DNA of 64,000 bases from Cladophialophora immunda (GCF_000835495.1 NW_015622545.1:186001-250000); one strand, 5' to 3'. Shown: positions 14,081 to 26,880, counted from the first letter of the stretch. A program made the numbers and translations. The notes: generated by a model not told the origin, from the sequence alone.

Positions 14081-15919
14081 ATGTCAAGTGAACACATCGG
14101 AGGCATCGCGGACGGCCTCGCTCCCTCACACACATACGTGCCAAATCATGGCTATGTGAATGCTGATGTGGTGCCGCCCCGGAGAAGAATAACGCTGGGC
14201 CAATTTATCCAAGAAGATGACGAAGACGACGACGTGGAAGATGAGGAAGGTGCAGATACAGAGGGGAACGGCGATGGGCAAGAAGACCTCTATGACGAAG
14301 CAGCGGGCCGTGATGACCAGGTCCTCGACCCTGAGGACCTTGCCACCTCCAACCCCGCGGACCTGACAAAATCGTATAACAGACGAAGACGTCTCGATGA
14401 AGCAACTTCAGACCCCAGCGTTCCCTCTTGGCAGTATCCCAAGGCAAATCCGCAGCAAAAGTCTTCTCAAGGATCAGCGGCCGCCAACTTGCACCGCGAC
14501 ATGAAGGAACTCAAATTTTCCGGCTGGGGCGAGGACGAGGACGGCCGTCGCACCAAGGACAAAGACAAGAGCGAGCGCGCGACGGCCGAGCAAGTCCTGG
14601 ACCCCAAAACGCGCCTGATCCTCTTCTCGATGATCCAGAAGGGCATCGTCTCTGAGATCCACGGGACCATCTCGACGGGCAAGGAAGCCAACGTCTACCA
14701 CGCCGTCGCCGCGTCGGAGGACGACTCGCAAGAAGACACTCACGTCGCCATCAAGGTGTACAAAACGTCCATCCTGGTGTTCAAAGACCGCGAAAAGTAC
14801 GTGACGGGCGAATTCCGATTCCGCAAGGGATACAAAACCAGGGACAACCGGGCGATGGTGAAGATGTGGGCGGAGAAGGAAATGCGAAACCTCAAGAGGA
14901 TTCACGCCGCGAGGATCCCTTGTCCCGAACCGCTCTACCTCCGACGGCACGTCCTGGGCATGAGTTTTATTGGGAACGGCAAAAAGGGCAAAGCGGCACC
15001 TCGGCTGAAGGACCTGGGGTTTGAGGACGAAGACGAAAGTGCGAGGTGGCGGGCCATCTACATTGACGTGGTGTGCTACATGCGCATCATGCTACAGGTC
15101 TGCAAACTCGTCCACGCCGACTTGAGCGAGTACAACATCCTGTACCACGACAACAGGCCGTACATCATCGACGTGAGCCAGAGCGTGGAGGGAGACCACC
15201 CGCGCAGCCTGGACTTTCTGCGCATGGACATCAAGAACGTGAGCGACTTCTTCCGACGGAAGGGCGTCAACGTGCTGGCGGAGCGCAAGGTGTACGAGTT
15301 CGTCACGAAAGCCGCGGCCGCCGGCGCGCAGAGCTTGGACATCGAGGAGCTGCGGCAAGAACTTGACAGGCTGATGGCGGAGCGGACGGAAGATGACAAG
15401 GAAGAGGACGAGGTCGACAACGAAGTCTTCCGCCAGCAGTATATCCCGCAGACGCTGGATGAAGTGTACGACGCGGAGAAAGACGCAGAGACGCTCCAGA
15501 CGCAGGGACGAGAGGCGCTGGTGTACAAGGACCTGCTGGCGCCGCTGCGAAGCGAAGACGCACCCGCAGCCGTGGAGTCGACACCAGTCACCCTGCGGAG
15601 CGATGACCATGACCGAGGCTTTGTCGACAGTGGCCTAGGCGACGGTCAAAGACAAAACGATCTGGACGAAGAAGGCGGCGCGCCCCTCCGCTCCGACGCG
15701 TCCGACGCGTCTGCCGCATCCAACGACGAAGATTCGGATGCCTCCTCGTCCTCCTCCTCGCCGGGCCGGCCGCGCGGCAAGCGGTTCCAGGACAAGGACG
15801 CCAAGCGGCAGCACAAGCAGAAGGTCAAGGAGGAGAAGCGGGAGAAGAGGAGCCAGAAGATGCCCAAGGCGACCAAGAAGAAGCTGGTCAAGGACTCGGC
15901 GCGGCGGAGCAAGCGGTGA
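14081..15919 (+). CDS. RIO1: RIO1-type atypical serine kinase/ATPase
   Basis: Acts in late maturation of the 40S ribosomal subunit (cytoplasmic 20S to 18S rRNA step) and cell cycle progression. Single exon, 612 aa. An acidic N-terminal region precedes the kinase domain (about residues 165-420). The nucleotide-binding loop is [11 protein letters not shown] (about 198-208). The catalytic loop is [10 protein letters not shown] (about 345-354), and the metal-binding block is [13 protein letters not shown], both diagnostic of the Rio1 rather than the Rio2 subfamily. The C-terminal tail is acidic, then Ser-rich, and ends in a Lys/Arg-rich stretch likely to serve in nuclear or rRNA contact. The start is the first ATG of the frame, 5'-ACAATG. 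Confidence 0.95.
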   Translation: MSSEHIGGIADGLAPSHTYVPNHGYVNADVVPPRRRITLGQFIQEDDEDDDVEDEEGADTEGNGDGQEDLYDEAAGRDDQVLDPEDLATSNPADLTKSYNRRRRLDEATSDPSVPSWQYPKANPQQKSSQGSAAANLHRDMKELKFSGWGEDEDGRRTKDKDKSERATAEQVLDPKTRLILFSMIQKGIVSEIHGTISTGKEANVYHAVAASEDDSQEDTHVAIKVYKTSILVFKDREKYVTGEFRFRKGYKTRDNRAMVKMWAEKEMRNLKRIHAARIPCPEPLYLRRHVLGMSFIGNGKKGKAAPRLKDLGFEDEDESARWRAIYIDVVCYMRIMLQVCKLVHADLSEYNILYHDNRPYIIDVSQSVEGDHPRSLDFLRMDIKNVSDFFRRKGVNVLAERKVYEFVTKAAAAGAQSLDIEELRQELDRLMAERTEDDKEEDEVDNEVFRQQYIPQTLDEVYDAEKDAETLQTQGREALVYKDLLAPLRSEDAPAAVESTPVTLRSDDHDRGFVDSGLGDGQRQNDLDEEGGAPLRSDASDASAASNDEDSDASSSSSSPGRPRGKRFQDKDAKRQHKQKVKEEKREKRSQKMPKATKKKLVKDSARRSKR

Positions 15920-16881
15920 CAGATGGGTGGATAGGTAGATGCATAGAACGGTAGAAAAGATACCAATGCACTGCGGCGTGATTGTCATTGTATAGCAGCC
16001 TGCTATGTTTGCATTTTACAAGTCGGCTTGGAAGTCGCCTTTCTCAAGGACAACAGCCTTGGAAAATCGCATGGAAAGGAAAGCTGGAATATCTGACGTG
16101 GGTGCAAAGAGACTGGATTCAAGACTGTCGTAATCTTCGATCCCTTGCTTCCAAGCCGCGTTTTGAATGGTCGTCAGTGTCCTGGCGCAGGGAACGTCGC
16201 GTCAAGAACCAGTTCCCAGATGTATGATGTCGCCTCTTCCTTTTCCGTATCCCGAGGCTGATGTGGAGGACGAGGCCTCCGAAGCCCGTACTCTCGAGAT
16301 GGCGGCGAGGCAGCCGCCAGATCAAATATGGCGGATATCGTCGAATAAGGAGAGGGGTACTCCTGTATAACACTGTACTCCGTACAAGGTACATATCTGT
16401 ATAATGACTAGGATCTCGGCGCAGATAGGTAAGTCGGAATAAACACCAGAGAACGCTCTTCTCATCAGACTGTGCCATTTATATTTTCATTACTAGGCAG
16501 TCACCTACGAGTCCCTAGATACATATTGAAGTCTAATGCACTGCGCCCTGATATCATCCCGCTCGATCCAGGCACGTGCCATGAAGCAATTATGATACAC
16601 GGAGTTTATTCCATCCACCAAATCATATGCGTCGAGGAATCACACCACAGCTTCCTGTCATCATTTAAGACCTCTGCTCTCTCAGTCGGAAGAAACTCAT
16701 CTATCTCGCAACGTATCTGTCCCAAGGACGTGTCAACTCAAATCCTCATCTTGTCCTGGCGGACCTTTGCTTGATCCAAGATTGGCGACTCGATCGACCT
16801 GGATATCGCCAGAATCCTCTCGTGTCCTATCATACCATATTAACACACCGATTGACCCTAGAATCAATCAACCCGTCGATC
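15920..16881. other. intergenic region without recognised gene
   Basis: 962 bp between RIO1 and the small membrane protein gene. A short inverted motif, gtactccgtac, lies near 16376-16386; copies of tacggagta-like palindromes are common in fungal intergenic DNA. No reading frame with a known fold is seen. Confidence 0.4.
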
Positions 16882-17210
16882 ATGCATCCCACAGCACCCA
16901 AAAGGCAGAACATGTTCTCGCCGCACGGAAGCCGGGGACCATGGTGAGATAGATCCCTCCCTCCCCCATCCTTCTGGTCAATACCCAGAGTCTTTCTCAA
17001 TCTTCCCGAGACTTGTTTGTCTCTCCCCCTCTATGCCCCAGTCAATGACGCAGCATCTAACCCATGGACCAAACCCCAACCAGGAGATCGCAAAGAGGCT
17101 TGCTTCTCACGTTGGCCGGGACCGCGGGCGTGCTCTACTTCTGGCGATACTATCCTGTCGTCAAGAGTGAGAGGGACCAGGAAAAGAGGGAGGGCCTGAA
17201 AAAGCAGTAG
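16882..17210 (+). CDS. small single-pass membrane protein, 62 aa, two exons
   Basis: Not assigned to a family. Exon 1 (16882-16943) and exon 2 (17084-17210) are joined across a 140-bp GT-AG intron with a CTAAC branch-like sequence near 17057. The protein starts MHPTAPKRQNMFSPHGSRG, continues with one membrane-length hydrophobic segment (LLLTLAGTAGVLYFW) flanked by Arg, and ends in a charged helix (KSERDQEKREGLKKQ). This layout (basic N-terminus, one segment, charged tail) is typical of small inner mitochondrial membrane proteins. Support for it as a gene is the clean splice, the coherent segment and the stop directly after the charged tail; there is no homology proof. Automatic annotation would easily miss it. 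Confidence 0.55.
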
Positions 17211-17814
17211 GGCCAGGACTGGTAGTATAAGCCTTCTGATGTACAAAATGTCCAAGGATCCCTTCCACTTGTACTAGGATCAGTCTCTCAGCCTTTGCAT
17301 GTTCTGCTCTTGGAGGAGAAATCTCTGCTTAAGGTCCTTGCAGCTCTGCAAATGGTCGTGATACCCGTGTCCCAGATCTGCTTGTCGGACCACACTTTCC
17401 GATGTCCAGGGTGAGCGTAGTTGGGACACGCCATCCTCCTTGCAAGCATATTGTAGGCGTAGGCAGCCAAATCGACCCAACGCTATAGCGACGATAGCTA
17501 GATCCTAAACACAGAAACATCAGCTCTCCAGTCCCCCATAGAATAGTAGATGATATAGGATCCGAGGTAGAACAAGCATTCAGTGCTCTCTTTGTATATC
17601 ATAATCCAGCCAGGTCGGGCAGTGAGAGGCTGGTGAGGGAAACCCAACACAGCCATCATGTCATGCTCGGTCCTGTCCATAATGATTCATATCAAGTGTT
17701 GTGTTTTCCTAGTGTCGTCATGTTGTTTTGTGCAGTCAGGAGATGAGTTGGTAGACAAGACGAGGCTTCTTACCGTCGTGATAGAAAACCATCGGCATCC
17801 AACGGCGTGCCTGG
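17211..17814. other. 3' region between convergent genes
   Basis: 604 bp between the small membrane protein gene and ATG17, which converge. No coding potential is recognised. Confidence 0.4.
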
Positions 17815-19350
17815 TCATCTTGTGCTTCGCCCACCTCTGCCGACCTTCAGCCTCCTCAACGCCTCTTCCACCGTCCGTCTCGGTAGCTCAGGCACACTAC
17901 CAACATCCTCCTCGTCGGCCCGCACAATAGAATATCTGGGCGGTAAAGTATTCACGCCACTCCAAATGTCGCTCGGCAGATATTCGCCCAGGTCGTTCTT
18001 GAACTCCAGCCTCAACTCCCGATCCGAGTCGTACATTTGCTCCAGTTGGGCATGCGCCTCCGCCACCACTCTCTCCATCTGCTTCTTGACAGTCCTTCGT
18101 CGGGCGACTTCGACTATCAGGCCATCGTAGGCGTGGAGAAAGTTGGCGTAGTACTCGCACAGTTCCTCCATCCCGCCGATGCCGTCTTCAATCTTGGCCT
18201 TTTCCTCGTTCCATTTCAGCGCTTGCCGCGCTATCTCAGCTACATAACCAGACAAGCGCCCCGAAACCTTTTCCAGGAGTTTGAATGCCGTGGCTACATC
18301 TGCATAGGCATTCTCCTGCCGTTCGCACCATTGATGGATCTTGTCGAGCTGGGCTTCCATCTCGGCGTGGCGATCTTGGAGTTCCATGACCACTTCGTCA
18401 ACCTCCTGAGCGTCGTTCTCAAGCACCTGGAGCATTTCCAAGCGTTCCTCTTCGTTCATAGGTTGCGCTGGGGCGCGGAGCTCGTCCATGCCCAAGCTAA
18501 CCGCATCCGGGAGGTCGACACCTTCCCCAGCATTCATGGTCTGAAATAAAGCTTCGCCGCCTCCTTCAGTGTGTTTGATGGCGGTGACGCAGAGATCAAA
18601 ATGTTTGACCAGACTTTCCAGCTCCTCGGCCATTATGCGGGCGTGGTCCTCTAGCAATGTGAGGGTGCCAGCGATGGTGGTGGGCTGCTGCAATTCACTG
18701 TCAGTGCCAGAGAGCTCGCCTCTGCCATTGAGCACTTCGTTGACGGATTGTAGGTCATCTTCCAAGGTTTGGATAGAGTGCCCCATTTCATTTTGCGCGT
18801 TTTGTACATTGTCTATGGCAATTTCCATGGCTTGTTTGATCGTTTCGACGCCGTTGTCGTCCACAAAATCGTGCAACGTCTCCTTACCTGGGCCAGCGTC
18901 CAGTTCTCCCTCAGTCGCCGGTTTGAAAGCATCTTCAATTCTGGTCTGCTTCAACAGATCTATAGACTGTAGCAACCTGGCACCGGTCTCGTCCAGCTCT
19001 TTGATCACAGCCTGAAACTCGTGCTGGATGCTCTGGGCAGCAGTCTCGAGTTCAAGCTGGACCCCACGTAGAATCTTCAATTGAGATGCCAAGGAGCGGC
19101 GAAGGTAGGTGGCTTTCGCGAGGAGGGCAGTGATAGCCTCGATCGACGCACGTGCTTCAGTGAGGATGGTGGTGGCCCGGTGGACGAGATGAATACTGCC
19201 CAGAGAGCGTTTAGCGGCAACCAGGTATGACACGAGGGTCTCAACAGAAGCCGGCGGAGGACTGGAGGCGTGCGCGGACTGCGAGGGAGAGGATCGAGCT
19301 GAGACCGCAGGATGAGGGGATTGCGCCATGACAGGGTCAAGTGAGGACAT
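17815..19350 (-). CDS. ATG17: autophagy scaffold Atg17
   Basis: A scaffold of the Atg1 kinase complex at the phagophore assembly site, needed to start bulk autophagy on starvation. Single exon, 511 aa, within the range of fungal Atg17. After a Ser/Ala/Pro-rich leader comes the typical start of the helical domain, VETLVSYLVAAKRSL, and then almost entirely alpha-helical, coiled-coil-prone sequence, for example LLAKATYLRRSLASQLKIL. The YYANFLHAYDGLIVEVARR-type block and the C-terminal helix with LEQMYDSDRELRLEF match the family. The nearby LPSDIWSGVN is also a family feature. ATG at 19350; a second ATG seven codons on is possible. Divergent from sconB. Confidence 0.88.
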   Translation of the reverse strand: MSSLDPVMAQSPHPAVSARSSPSQSAHASSPPPASVETLVSYLVAAKRSLGSIHLVHRATTILTEARASIEAITALLAKATYLRRSLASQLKILRGVQLELETAAQSIQHEFQAVIKELDETGARLLQSIDLLKQTRIEDAFKPATEGELDAGPGKETLHDFVDDNGVETIKQAMEIAIDNVQNAQNEMGHSIQTLEDDLQSVNEVLNGRGELSGTDSELQQPTTIAGTLTLLEDHARIMAEELESLVKHFDLCVTAIKHTEGGGEALFQTMNAGEGVDLPDAVSLGMDELRAPAQPMNEEERLEMLQVLENDAQEVDEVVMELQDRHAEMEAQLDKIHQWCERQENAYADVATAFKLLEKVSGRLSGYVAEIARQALKWNEEKAKIEDGIGGMEELCEYYANFLHAYDGLIVEVARRRTVKKQMERVVAEAHAQLEQMYDSDRELRLEFKNDLGEYLPSDIWSGVNTLPPRYSIVRADEEDVGSVPELPRRTVEEALRRLKVGRGGRSTR

Positions 19351-20471
19351 TGCTTATTTCATCTTTAGTTCACGAAGAAAGTCAGGAGTTAGCTCTGTCT
19401 GTCTCTCGGAAGAGCGGTGAGGACAGCGTCGAGTATTACAAATAGCCAACAGCAGTTGTAGAATGCATTGAACGGCACGGTTGTTGTGCTGGACCGTGTG
19501 CGTGTGTGCCGTATATCCTGGAAAAGACTTTATTCACATCCCTGGCGAAGGAGGCCCCCTGGTCACTGTGGGGTAAAAGTAAGGAACCTGGAGCCTGAAG
19601 GCCATGGCACGGCAGCTGCAGAAGGTCCTCACTTCGGATCGTAGACTGCCGTTGGGCGCTCAGAAAGACCCCGGCGAAGCGAAAAGACCAGCTGGGAATG
19701 GAAACTCGCAGCTGAGCCGATGAGCGATGCAGGAACACAGGCTGGTGGTTGAGATTGTTGTGATGGTGTTTTCGATGGTGGAAATGGCGTGCGCGATAAC
19801 GCCATCGCAGGCAATTGTGAGTGCATCTCAGGTTTGAGACTTGGCTGACTCAGGGAAGCGCCTGTGTGGCTCGGCTGGCTTAAGGGCCACGGGGGCTCCA
19901 GGCGTGCGGTAACTACCGCCACCCCCGGGAGTTTAGGCCACTAGGCCCTGCTGTGCGCCAATCTGGGCGCCCAGAAGCCCCCGAATGAGCCCCAAATTGC
20001 ACGCACTTGACCAACTCGGGCCCGCTAATCAGCCTCTTGTTGCTTCTTCTCGCTCGGTGGCGTCTTCTCGCTGCTGGTTTCGATCCATCACCATCACCAT
20101 CGCCTCCATCCCGCATGTCGGTTGTCGAAAAAATCGGGTGTCGGTGATGATATTCGCCATTCACCAGATTCTCTCGACCTCTTCAGGTTCGGAGCATTTG
20201 CGAGGCCCAAGCACCGCATTTCGCCATCTTGCACCATTCTGACCCTTCTGACGAGCAATCCTATCACTTACGACTCCCTGTGCCCTCTTCTCCTTTGTCA
20301 GTCCTCCCATGAGCGCAGTCTACTTTACTCGCTGGCATCCCCCGCACCGTTCGGATCTCGGGGTTCTTACCTGCAAATTCCTTGTCTCGTGTCGCGCAAG
20401 CAGAGAGACTCCAGATCAGCTAGCAGACGAGATGTGAAATGACCTTGGTCAATCTTTGAAGAAACTTCGTC
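19351..20471. other. divergent promoter of ATG17 and sconB/MET30
   Basis: 1.12 kb between two nutrient-response genes reading outward. It includes CT-rich stretches near 20280-20300, just upstream of the sconB start. No gene is seen. Confidence 0.45.
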
Positions 20472-22493
20472 ATGCCGTTTGATCTCATCGACAAGCACCG
20501 AAGGCAGGGTTTGGTGGACACGGAATGGGAGGAACCCGCCAGAAAGAGACTTCGAATGAACCCATCTGAAGACGAGGAAAGACATGCAGCCACAAAAGAC
20601 AAAAGCATCACGATTGCCTCGACCGCCAAACACGCCGATCAGAATGTCGCTCCCTTTCTGGCGAAGCACATCCCTTCTCAATATGCGCCCTTGGGCAGGG
20701 CCGGCAAACTGGCCACTCACCACTTCGACCCCATGAAGGACCCGAATTCCAAGTTCTGCTATCGACACCGACCCGATATGCTGTGCCGGCGGCAAGCAGA
20801 CGAGCCGTCAATGGACAAGCTGCAGAAAGAATTGGATACACTGTCACAAGAAGACCGACAGGGCATCGTCCAGATGTGGTCCCTGTTTTCTGCCGCCCCC
20901 TCCAAACATCGAAATCTCATGCTTCAGGGCATCCTCGCGCAGTGCTGCTTCCCTCAACTCTCTTTTCTCTCGGCCAATGTCCGAGAACTCATTCGAATCG
21001 ACTTCATTTCCGCCCTGCCGTCCGAGGTCGCCTTTCGCATCCTTTCTTTCCTAGACACCACGTCTCTTTGTAAGGCCGCACAGGTATCGAGGAGGTGGAG
21101 ACAGCTAGCGGACGACGACGTTGTCTGGCATCGGATGTGCGAGCAACACATTGATCGAAAGTGTACTAAATGTGGATGGGGGTTGCCTTTGCTGGAGAGG
21201 AAAATGTTGCGTGCCACGAAGAGGCAGATTGAATTGCGTGCGGCAAGCAACCTGCCGCTTGATTCTGAACCACCCGCTTCGTCGCAAAGTGTCGAGATGT
21301 CAGATACCGAAAGCCACCACGATTCCTCGTCAGATGGCCGACTCTCGCCCGTTGCGACCCGACGGCCGCCGCTAGGTACGAGTGACAGTGATTACTTGCG
21401 GAAAACCAGACCTTGGAAGGACGTGTATAAGGACCGATTCAAGGTCGGTACGAATTGGAAGTATGGTCGATGCAGTATCAAAATCCTCAAGGGCCACACG
21501 AACGGAGTCATGGCGCTTCAATTTTATGACAACATCCTCGCAACCGGGTCGTATGATGCAACCATCAAAATCTGGGACTTGGACACGGGTAAAGAGCTGA
21601 GGACGCTGAGCGGTCACACCATGGGCATCCGTTGTCTACAGTTCGATGACAACAAACTCATCAGTGGCAGTCTCGACAAGACCCTCAAGGTCTGGAACTG
21701 GCGCACTGGTGAGTGCATCTCTACATACAACGGCCACACTGAAGGAGTGATTGCGCTGCACTTCGACTCGAATATCCTGGTGTCTGGCTCTGTCGACCAT
21801 ACGGCCCGTGTGTGGAATTTCCAGGATCGGTCAGTCTTCACCCTCCGCGGGCATACAGATTGGGTCAACTCGGTCAAGATTGACTCGGCATCCCGCACCA
21901 TTTTTACAGCGTCCGATGACTGCACGGTCAAACTTTGGGACCTGGATACAAAGAAGTGCATCCACACTTTCGAAGGCCACGTGGGCCAAGTCCAGCAGGT
22001 CTTACCCCTTCCTACCGAGTTCGAACCTGGCACCGATGTGCAGGAAGACGACGACGAGCAGGTCTCGGACCCCGGAACCCCCGACAGCTCTACCACGATC
22101 CTCGACGAGAACGGCGGGTTTCCCATCGTCTCCTCCAAGGACATGGGTATCAACAGCCTGTTCACCTCTCAGCCTGATCGTACCCGTCCGCCCCACTACA
22201 TGTTGACCTCGGCCCTGGATTCCACCATCCGTCTGTGGGATGTGCACTCCGGTCGCTGCATCCGGAAATTCTTTGGGCATGTTGAGGGAGTGTGGGCCGT
22301 GGCGGCGGATACTCTAAGGATTGTGTCCGGGGCCGAAGACCGGATGGTGAAGGTATGGGATCCTCGGACGGGTAAGTGCGAGAGGACCTTTACCGGACAT
22401 GCTGGGCCAGTGACGTGCATCGGGTTGAGTGATTCGAGAATGTGTAGTGGCGGCGAAGACGGGGAGGTGAGGGTCTACAATTTCACGGGCTGA
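20472..22493 (+). CDS. sconB: sulphur controller F-box/WD40 protein, SconB/Met30 type
   Basis: The substrate receptor of an SCF ubiquitin ligase that represses sulphur assimilation by targeting the bZIP activator (MetR/Met4/CYS3) when sulphur is plentiful. Single exon, 673 aa. The family-specific block [19 protein letters not shown] (about residues 95-115) is followed by [14 protein letters not shown]. The F-box is about 176-222 ([26 protein letters not shown]). Cys-rich [16 protein letters not shown] comes next. Seven WD repeats run from about residue 333 ([10 protein letters not shown]) to the end, with an acidic insert in the fifth. The ATG at 20472 fits homologues. No intron is needed to keep the domains in frame. 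Confidence 0.95.
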   Translation: MPFDLIDKHRRQGLVDTEWEEPARKRLRMNPSEDEERHAATKDKSITIASTAKHADQNVAPFLAKHIPSQYAPLGRAGKLATHHFDPMKDPNSKFCYRHRPDMLCRRQADEPSMDKLQKELDTLSQEDRQGIVQMWSLFSAAPSKHRNLMLQGILAQCCFPQLSFLSANVRELIRIDFISALPSEVAFRILSFLDTTSLCKAAQVSRRWRQLADDDVVWHRMCEQHIDRKCTKCGWGLPLLERKMLRATKRQIELRAASNLPLDSEPPASSQSVEMSDTESHHDSSSDGRLSPVATRRPPLGTSDSDYLRKTRPWKDVYKDRFKVGTNWKYGRCSIKILKGHTNGVMALQFYDNILATGSYDATIKIWDLDTGKELRTLSGHTMGIRCLQFDDNKLISGSLDKTLKVWNWRTGECISTYNGHTEGVIALHFDSNILVSGSVDHTARVWNFQDRSVFTLRGHTDWVNSVKIDSASRTIFTASDDCTVKLWDLDTKKCIHTFEGHVGQVQQVLPLPTEFEPGTDVQEDDDEQVSDPGTPDSSTTILDENGGFPIVSSKDMGINSLFTSQPDRTRPPHYMLTSALDSTIRLWDVHSGRCIRKFFGHVEGVWAVAADTLRIVSGAEDRMVKVWDPRTGKCERTFTGHAGPVTCIGLSDSRMCSGGEDGEVRVYNFTG

Positions 22494-23647
22494 TTGACGT
22501 GTTTCTGGGAGATTAGCAGGTGGATCTGGGGATTGGGAGTCTCATGGATATTCTCTTCTGAGTATATGGGTTCTGTCTTTACTGGAGGTTGTGGTTGGAA
22601 CCCTTTGGGAAAGCGAAATAGTAAAAGCATGGCGTCCGGTGTGTTTGTGGTCCATTGAAACACCGGCATTACATGGGGCGTCCTCAGGGACAACGTACTG
22701 GCGGGTTTACAAGCGGCGACAAGGGATGTATGCTGTGCGACAAAAAAAGGGCTCCAGAGCCATCATCTCCTGGATGCGACGTTGATGGTTTCCGGCCTGG
22801 GGCGTTTTGGATGCTTTGGAGAGGTTCCCGCCATGATACCAATTTGCTTTTCTGTCTGAAGAAGTCATATGTTCCGGCCTAGCCTACCGAGCCTTCCGTG
22901 GGACCTGGTGGTCGCAGTAACACGATCTTGGCGTCCGGGGTATATAAGCGAAGGCTTCGGTCTAGAAAGACGGAGATGGTGCCTCACCTTATATGAAGGC
23001 CCCCAGCGAAAAAGGGCGGAGGGGCCTCGCACTAGTCTAGCAGTACCGAGTATAGGTTAGTCATGAAGTTAGCCTAGACTGTATACCGATACATATACCA
23101 ATACCTTCCTAGTACACAGGTATCCAGTTCGGTATATACTCAGTCCTCTCATTCTCACTCTATAGATAGGGTTCCTAGGTCTCAGCCTCGTCCCCGTTGC
23201 ACACTGTCGTCGAGAAGGTTACATCGCAGTCACCTCGGGTCCTTCTTACTCAATATACGGTGTATTGTTCTCATCCTCGTCCCAGTCCTTCATTTACTTA
23301 TCATCATGACCACATAGATACCTGCCCGACCACCCGACCACGCGGCCACGCGGCCAACGCACCCCTGCGCTCATCTGTAGCCTGTCTCAACACGGTCGTC
23401 CCTCATCATCGTAGCGGAAGAAACCCAACCATTGGATAAAACACCGACTCCACATATGATCCCAAATACCCAAACACCAAAACCAACAATGGCAGGCAGG
23501 GGACGGAGAGGAAGTCACTGAGAAGAGAACCTCCAGGGCAAGGTATAATAGTCAATAGTCCACGGTCACGTCCCCGACCATGTCGTATTCGTCCATCCAT
23601 TCGCTCCCAGGATTCTTTGCACGCGGTACGCCTGTCTGTGGGCACAT
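22494..23647. other. region between convergent genes
   Basis: 1.15 kb of 3' sequence between sconB and MCM4. The part at about 23030-23180 is AT-richer and has repeated tag/tac-rich words (tagtctag, gtatacc, cgatacatatacc) without forming a clear repeat unit. No coding sequence is recognised. Confidence 0.4.
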
Positions 23648-26600
23648 TCAGACACCCGTAATCCGCCTCACGGATCTCCTGGCTCCCTCGCCAGTCAGGG
23701 TGATTTTCCCTTCGACTTCCAGCGCTCTAATGACATCGTTGAACTCGGTGCCTTCAACTTCCACGCTGCTGCCCTCGGAAACCTTTCGATAGACATCCGT
23801 GTACCTCAGAGCTCCTCCGCTGCGGATAGCACCGTCCGTATCCAATACTTCCAGCACTGCTCGTTTTAGATCCTCTCTCCTCCGCCGTTCGCTGACACCT
23901 CCACCCTCACTCAACAAGCCCATATCAATCAAGCCCGTTCTCAAGTCCGTGGCGCTGGCCTTGATCGCCGACTTGATCAGTCTCACAGCTTCATTCACAT
24001 CTGTCTCTTCCACGATAGGCGACAGTCTCATTTTCGCGTGGGCTTCAGACAGACGAATCATGGATTCCAGCTGGCGAGTAGTGGCTGTAATGCGTTTTTC
24101 GGAGGATTGGATGTTGGAACCGAGATTGCGCATGGCAACGTAGGCGTTCGTCAGGGCGTTGGCAGCCGGGGGTGTGATACTTGGGTGGACGTTGTTGCGG
24201 GCGTAGGAAATATAAGAGGTGAGGAACTCAATGGGCTAAAGTGGTTGTTAGCCATCTGCACCTGAACACAGAGAAACGACAAGCTCATGGCCAGTCGATA
24301 TGCACCTACCAAGATTTCCTCCCTCGACGCATTATCAGGCGTGTCTTCGAGGTACATGCCGACCAAATGCTTCGCAAGTCTCCGATCATTCACTTCATCA
24401 ATTCGGTCCAGCACAAGGTACACAAGGTCAAACCTCGACAGTAGCGTCGGCGGCAGATCAATGTTCTGGGGCACCGGGAGATTCGGGTTGTACTTGCTCC
24501 CGATCGGATTTGCTGAAGCGAGGATACTTGTCCTTGCGTTCAAGGTGGTGATGATGCCCGCTTTCGCAATGGAGACGGTTTGCTGTTCCATGACTTCGTG
24601 CAGCACCGAGCGGGTAGACTCGTTCATCTTGTCGAATTCGTCAATGCAGCAGACACCCCCGTCGGAAAGGACTAGAGCTCCGGACTCGAGCACGAGTTGT
24701 TTGGATTCTGGATCTCGGGTCACGTACGCTGTCAGTCCGACCGCCGAGGAACCTTTTCCAGATGTATAGACTCCTCGCGGGGCGATCTTGTGGACATATT
24801 GCAGGAGCTGGGACTTGGAAGTGGATGGATCACCACACAACAAGACATTGATGTCGCCTCTGTACCTGGGGCTGCCACCCTTTGCAAATGTCTTGTTCGT
24901 ACCGCCGAACAGTTGCAAGAGGATGCCTTTCTTGACGTCATCCAGCTCGTAGATGCTTGGAGCCAGACTCCTCGACAGAAGCTCGTAGATGTCTTCGCGG
25001 GCGGCCGTTTCCTTGATTTTGGCTTCTTCCTCGGCTGTCACTTTTCGAGTCTGCTCGACCTCGCCCGCAACCTGCTCAGAGAGCTCTTGCTCTATCGTCG
25101 ACATGTCAATGCCCAACTTGCGTTTATCGACCTTTTGCACGTGAAGGACATCCACGTAAGTCTTGAAGAGCGCTCTGACTGTGCGTTGGCGGGGATTGAC
25201 ACGGACTGGATTGCTTCGGAAAATGCCAGTGACCTCAATTCGGTCACCAGCCTTGCAGACGTCGACCAGATCATCATACACGCAGAGAGACACGCTATGA
25301 GGCGTCTGTCCGTCCGGCACTGAATCCGGCGTCTCTTGCAACTTGATCACCTGCTTGTCCGCAAATATACAGCGATTGTGAATGATCTCCATGCTGTCCT
25401 TGGATTTGCAAGCTGGGCGCGGGCACTCGATCGGCTCTGCGATCTTTCCGCGATCGATTGACACGTACAGCGTATGTTGGCAGACGGTGCATTTGAAGAA
25501 GGCCTCTTTCATGTCAGGAATGACTGGGGTAGTTCGAATGACAAGTCCTTTGACCGAAATCAGCTTGTCGATATCGGCTGGATCGAGCTCCCGCATGTTG
25601 ATCGTCTTGTCCAGCCCAAATGGCATGACCTTCCAAGGTTGCATCTCTGCTTCCTCTACCAGGTCAGGGATTTCATCGGCAGCAGGGCCTGTTCCAGGTG
25701 TCCCGCGTCCCAGATCAGAAGAGGGAAGTGGAGGCATTGAGCTCCCATTGATTGCGCGCAAAGCAGGGGCGTTGGTATGAGCTCGGCGTAACTCTTGCAT
25801 TTCCTTCTGAGCTAATTCCACCATGACATCTTTTACGGCTTGGTCCATCAAGGGAATGATTTCCTGAGGATAGGCCTGGAGTTGATGCCACAGTTTCAAG
25901 GTCGCGGGATACGCTTTGAGGTTGCGGGCGTCCAGGTTAAGGGGGTGGACGCCCATCCTTCTCATATTCTGAAGCATTGGCAGATATTCCTTTTCGTCTG
26001 CAACTGCCCCTAGAGCACGCGTTTCCTCTTCCGTGGCCCCGTCGGCCCACATGCGATACTTCTTAGCATAGTTGTAGAGGAAATTCTTGAATGAGGCCAT
26101 GGAATCTACCACAGATATATTGGTGCCCCAGATGACTCTGGTCGAGTCGCCTCCCATGGCATCGGCCTCGGACGTGTCGGGATTGAGGTTTGAGAAAGTA
26201 GCCTCGGAAGTGGGATCGTTTCCGTCTCGAATGGGCATGCCATCTTCGCCAATATAGATTCGGTGACGAGGAGCGGACGAGGGTGCAAATGCATCAGAAT
26301 GGATGTCACCTCTCCGGGAGGATATTCTTGGCTGATGGTCCTGGCGGACAAAAAGGGCACTACTGCTGCTGCCAATATCGGAACGGGGTTGCTGTGAACT
26401 TCTCGCCGGGCTCGAACTAGGATCGTATCTAACGGGGGATGAATCTGGAGAATGTCAGCACACCGCAGGACCAGTGAGAACGGGATTCACGGACCTGCCA
26501 CCAGTCGGGTTGACGCGCGCGGAGTTGTCTCTCGGTCGCCTACCTCAGACGAGTGTCCGGGGGGAGAACTTATCAGCATGTCATCGTTTGCCATTTGCGA

Positions 26601-26789
26601 CGGAGGCGCGGGGGTCGCTCGAGCAGGGGAAGAACGGAAGGAAAAAGGCGAGGAGGATGCAACTGCAGATGCTCCATTGGGTGCTCGTCTCGTACTCCTT
26701 GGAGTGGATTGGGATTGTTGAGCCGGAGTGGAGGACTGAGAATTTCGAGAAGAATGCCCTCGGCGGCGTGAGGACGGCGTCGACGACAT
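23648..26789 (-). CDS. MCM4: replicative helicase subunit Mcm4
   Basis: One of six AAA+ subunits of the MCM2-7 helicase loaded at replication origins. Exons 26789-26495, 26444-24310 and 24235-23648 give 1005 aa. The splices restore LVADSSPVRYD and EEILPIEFLTSYISYARNN. The N-terminal 170 residues are Ser/Pro-rich and disordered, as expected for the Cdc7/CDK-regulated tail. The zinc finger CTVCQ...CPRPACK is near residues 416-445. Walker A is GDPSTSKSQ (about 635), Walker B is CIDEFDKM (about 696) and the arginine finger is in LLSRFDL (about 769). The ATG at 26789 is followed by MSSTPSSRRRG, as in homologues. The first 130 bp upstream hold a cluster of MluI-type cell-cycle boxes. Confidence 0.96.
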
Positions 26790-26880
26790 GACGACGACGG
26801 GTGATTCTGGCGGTGTAGGTAGTGACAGTTGTCTACATCAAGATGGACAGAAAGGGGGGGCAGAGGGTTGTGAAATCCAG

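Noticed and set aside
21614..22165. 183-codon frame antisense to the WD repeats of sconB
   Set aside because: Antisense shadow caused by repeated codon use in the WD repeats; no independent motif.
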